Notes under the pieces: model-generated
Databases searched by the model: none
The model's input: the letters and a program-made list of their open reading frames with translations, nothing else
Told to the model about the DNA's origin: nothing
DNA from: an uncultured Coriobacteriaceae bacterium
Lineage (GTDB): Bacteria > Actinomycetota > Coriobacteriia > Coriobacteriales > Eggerthellaceae
Reading direction: 5' to 3'
Assembly (NCBI GenBank): GCA_902768975.1
Contig: CACXMZ010000002.1
Coordinates: 186,001 to 250,000 of the forward strand
Length of the DNA: 64,000 bases
Program-made: the position numbers and the translations under genes
Shown: in pieces, positions 62,501 through 64,000 of the stretch
Position numbering within the stretch: position 1 is the stretch's first letter
Layout of the letters: each line of letters starts with the position of its first letter

Positions 62501-64000
62501 TTACCGGGGGAACAAATGGGGCAGAAAGCCAAAAAGGCGGCGGCATTAACATTTCAAAGAACGCTACGTGCGAAATTACCGACTGCGCCATAAGCGGGAA
62601 TGGCCTTAAGGGCGACGGCGGCGGCATCTACAACGAAGGCACGCTCATCATGAATGGTGGTAGCGTATTCGGAAGCAAAACAAAAAAGCACAGCGGCGGC
62701 AAAGGCGGCGGCATATATAACAACGGACGTGTGCAGCTCACCAATGTCACCATCGCAGACAACTATGCAGAAGATAACGGTGGCGGCATTTATATGGATA
62801 CCGGGTCCCAGGACTCTTCCATTAAGAATTGCCGCATTAGCAACAATACATCGGGGTCAAGTTACGGTGGCGGCATTTATATAAACATGCCCAAGAAGGA
62901 AATCAGCATCGAAGATTCAATTATTGACGGTAACTCTTTTGTTAATGAAGACGAAACCAGACCGATTGGGGCTACTCCGGACGGCATTGGCTATTTGAAT
63001 TATAGCGGTGGTGGCATCTATTTGGAAAAGGGTACGCTCAACATGGCGGGCGGCGCCATTACCGGCAATGCTTCTGAAAACGGCGGCGGTATATACAATG
63101 CAGACGGAAGAATTACCTTAGACGGAGTGAAAATCGATGGCAATACGGCTGCGGGAGAAGTGTATGTCTCCGAAAACGAAGAATCCTCGTCCGGGGGTCT
63201 TGGAGGCGGCATCTATAACAAGAATCATATGTCACTTACCGCTTGCACCATTAGCAACAACAAATCAGACGAAAGTGGCGCAGGGCTTTGGACAAGCAAC
63301 GATGTTTCCGACACAAGCACAGTGAAGGACTGCACCTTCGAGTCTAATCAGGCAATATCTGTGGGTGGCGGCATCCACCTGGCCGGGGGCAAGCTCACGC
63401 TAGAAGGAAGCGAGTCTACAGGTTGCATGTTCAAGAGCAACGAAGCCTACGAAGAAGCGTCGGGCATACAGGTTGACGGGGAACTCCATGTTAAAGGCAA
63501 GATTTTTATGCCAGCGGACAGTATTTACCTGCCTTCGGGCAAGAAGATTAAGCTGGACGCACCATTGGCTGAAGGCTCTATGATTGACGTTGCTTTGGCG
63601 AAAACCTTTGGCGTATTTACCGACGGGTTCAAGACGCATCATCCAAGCGACGACCCTGCGGACTACTTCTGTTCAGACTATGGCTATAAGGTGCTCAAGG
63701 CTTCCGACGGCGAAGCCGAAATAAAACTGGTATTTAATGAGGGCGGAGATTTTATCGACGTCAACAGCCAGATTAACGACGTGTCCAGGCTGACCAAAGG
63801 GAATTGGATGTCGGGCATTTCTGGCGACCGTTATATCAACGAGATAAATCTGCCCTGTACGCACGACTCGGCGATGAAGGGCGTAATCAGCCACACCATG
63901 TCTTCGATTGGTTCTTTCTTGGGTTATCAGGGCAATGCTGAAACACAGGTTAGGCATATCGACGAACAATTAAACGACGGCGTTCGCAGGCTGGACCTCA
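59569..64000 (+). CDS. Giant secreted beta-helix protein fused to a PI-PLC-type domain (3' end cut by window)
   Basis: The frame is open from ATG 59569 to the window end, at least 1477 residues. Signal peptide: SLKALRLFFAITLVISMMP ending SAYAA. Then three large modules, each begun by a header (TWQELQNAVK, DWPDLQRLINKA, TWHELFLALGG) and a right-handed beta-helix of GG(A/G)IY/GN-T repeats like Chlamydia Pmp and other parallel beta-helix adhesins, and closed by a block such as EEGSVIGVAI or AEGSMIDVAL. At the edge a catalytic domain begins: NEINLPCTHDSAMK, then IDEQLNDGVRRLDL, the X-domain pattern of PI-specific phospholipase C/D-type phosphodiesterases with the first catalytic histidine present. 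Tail unknown. Confidence 0.85.
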   Translation, partial: MSKVYSLKALRLFFAITLVISMMPVGSAYAADDSSGAQGSGATGGSPALTTDPSNSSGTRGGSTINEADRVYVRTWQELQNAVKNSANKGKVITLENGVDAEGKDRILIKQSLTIDLNGKHVDRERTSNDIDGHVFEIQNGATVTITDSSRGTGAIMGGYASRGGGIHVGKGCTCIVENIMLLQNKAGVDGGAVYVRGKLEMRNCLIKGNSAEDTAGAIYCQDTGSFKLDNVEIYENTAKNDGGAIIAHMKSDSSIKNSKITNNTSKTEDGGAIRMEASEKTLTIENTEISGNTCENDGGAIVIYSGKVKMIGGKISNNKSEDGGAVYNDGGTIDLDGVEISGNETTKKSGGGITNKNNATLKDCTLKDNISKDKGGAIYSNDDITLVGCTLERNSAPNDGGAIYINDAKLNIENCTIRNNTSAKTGGGIRIYDGTTNIKGTTLIEDNTAYEYGGGIYTNNGATLNMEGNVKIHGNSANDGGGGMLVGSSEGNEVTIKGKIYIAGNGGYSTPNVYFRSRNVYIGQAQTTTVVTPLTLKGALEEGSVIGVAIDHEIENMSEVLTSGYKKYHGNTDPATFFSANAGLSVRTNGDGEVVLHTSDWPDLQRLINKAADNNETLTLEKSWTGSVYDLPLTIPEGKTVELNLNGFTINRNLASSGAKENGEVFKLEAGRTLRITDSSAKHKGRIIGGNGKNGGGISVASGASLELAGGTITGNKAENGSGIYNEGTVVVSGGGTLSGNTANKGGGVYNKGSLTISTNAINNNDASVGGGIYYAQGATLNVSDAAAVKDNSAASGKNIFMEGNSTLITITSPLTDGAFLDVVAQNSNPKNERKLTAGWDTNKGSGEFLYNGAAYDPADPNGKLTEKDGELWLKGLNDSSIHWVSTWHELFLALGGDDYDNIALKNDIKPKTSDRDDTRPLMLISGETKKLDLCGFKLDADGVYFTYGGSLWPSTSVIKVSAGKLELKDSLGTGMITGGTNGAESQKGGGINISKNATCEITDCAISGNGLKGDGGGIYNEGTLIMNGGSVFGSKTKKHSGGKGGGIYNNGRVQLTNVTIADNYAEDNGGGIYMDTGSQDSSIKNCRISNNTSGSSYGGGIYINMPKKEISIEDSIIDGNSFVNEDETRPIGATPDGIGYLNYSGGGIYLEKGTLNMAGGAITGNASENGGGIYNADGRITLDGVKIDGNTAAGEVYVSENEESSSGGLGGGIYNKNHMSLTACTISNNKSDESGAGLWTSNDVSDTSTVKDCTFESNQAISVGGGIHLAGGKLTLEGSESTGCMFKSNEAYEEASGIQVDGELHVKGKIFMPADSIYLPSGKKIKLDAPLAEGSMIDVALAKTFGVFTDGFKTHHPSDDPADYFCSDYGYKVLKASDGEAEIKLVFNEGGDFIDVNSQINDVSRLTKGNWMSGISGDRYINEINLPCTHDSAMKGVISHTMSSIGSFLGYQGNAETQVRHIDEQLNDGVRRLDL

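Overview
The window is the replication-origin region of an actinobacterial chromosome, most likely class Coriobacteriia (Eggerthella-like). That assignment rests on the gene order rpmH-rnpA-yidD-yidC-jag-rsmG-parA-parB on one side and dnaA-dnaN-recF-DUF721-gyrB-gyrA on the other, strongly acidic N-terminal extensions on several core proteins, a DUF5679 mini-protein, and GC-rich core genes. It is an inference from gene content, not from a search.

Left part (1-16.0 kb): a defence island with visibly AT-richer codon use than the host core genes. It holds an operon on the plus strand (an incomplete upstream gene, a cysteine desulfurase, a DEAD/DEAH helicase, a MORC/Hsp90-type GHKL ATPase and a PLD nuclease) that looks like the right-hand part of a DNA-phosphorothioation defence locus. 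On the minus strand follow a GIY-YIG/DUF2075 helicase overlapping a MazG-like pyrophosphohydrolase, a two-gene SIR2-like/P-loop ATPase module, and two unassigned genes (one all-helical, one with a membrane segment and a C-terminal winged helix).

16.1-22.4 kb: small accessory genes: an HD hydrolase, DUF1653, an AIM24-family protein, an AbiEi/AbiEii toxin-antitoxin pair, DUF169, a toxin/ribbon-helix-helix pair, a Phd/ParE pair and DUF4126. Each of the three toxin-antitoxin loci has a recognisable repeat or palindrome at its promoter.

22.6-39.0 kb: host metabolism and envelope: an SDR oxidoreductase, a MenE-MenC fusion (menaquinone), an LCP cell-wall ligase, tRNA-Gly(CCC), DUF5679, a very large degenerate M28-like membrane protein with an acidic insert, a coiled-coil membrane protein, a DinG-type exonuclease-helicase, Ddl and RlmN.

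39.1-56.4 kb: the origin. ParB and ParA, six perfect parS sites, RsmG, Jag, YidC, YidD, RnpA and RpmH lie to the left of an AT-rich oriC with TTTTCCACA-like DnaA boxes. A GHKL-ATPase/winged-helix gene sits between oriC and dnaA. dnaA, dnaN and recF are much more AT-rich in codon use than gyrB/gyrA. tRNA-Ile and tRNA-Ala follow gyrA.

56.5-64 kb: a surface/secretion locus: an orphan RiPP precursor with a Nif11-like leader and a threefold C-x-x-Y core, a secreted repeat protein with a C-terminal membrane anchor, and a giant secreted beta-helix protein that runs off the window just as a PI-PLC-type catalytic domain begins.

The most unusual items are the RiPP precursor, the beta-helix/PI-PLC fusion, and a structured intergenic element found three times (after menE-menC, gyrB and gyrA) whose nested hairpin stems show compensatory base changes.
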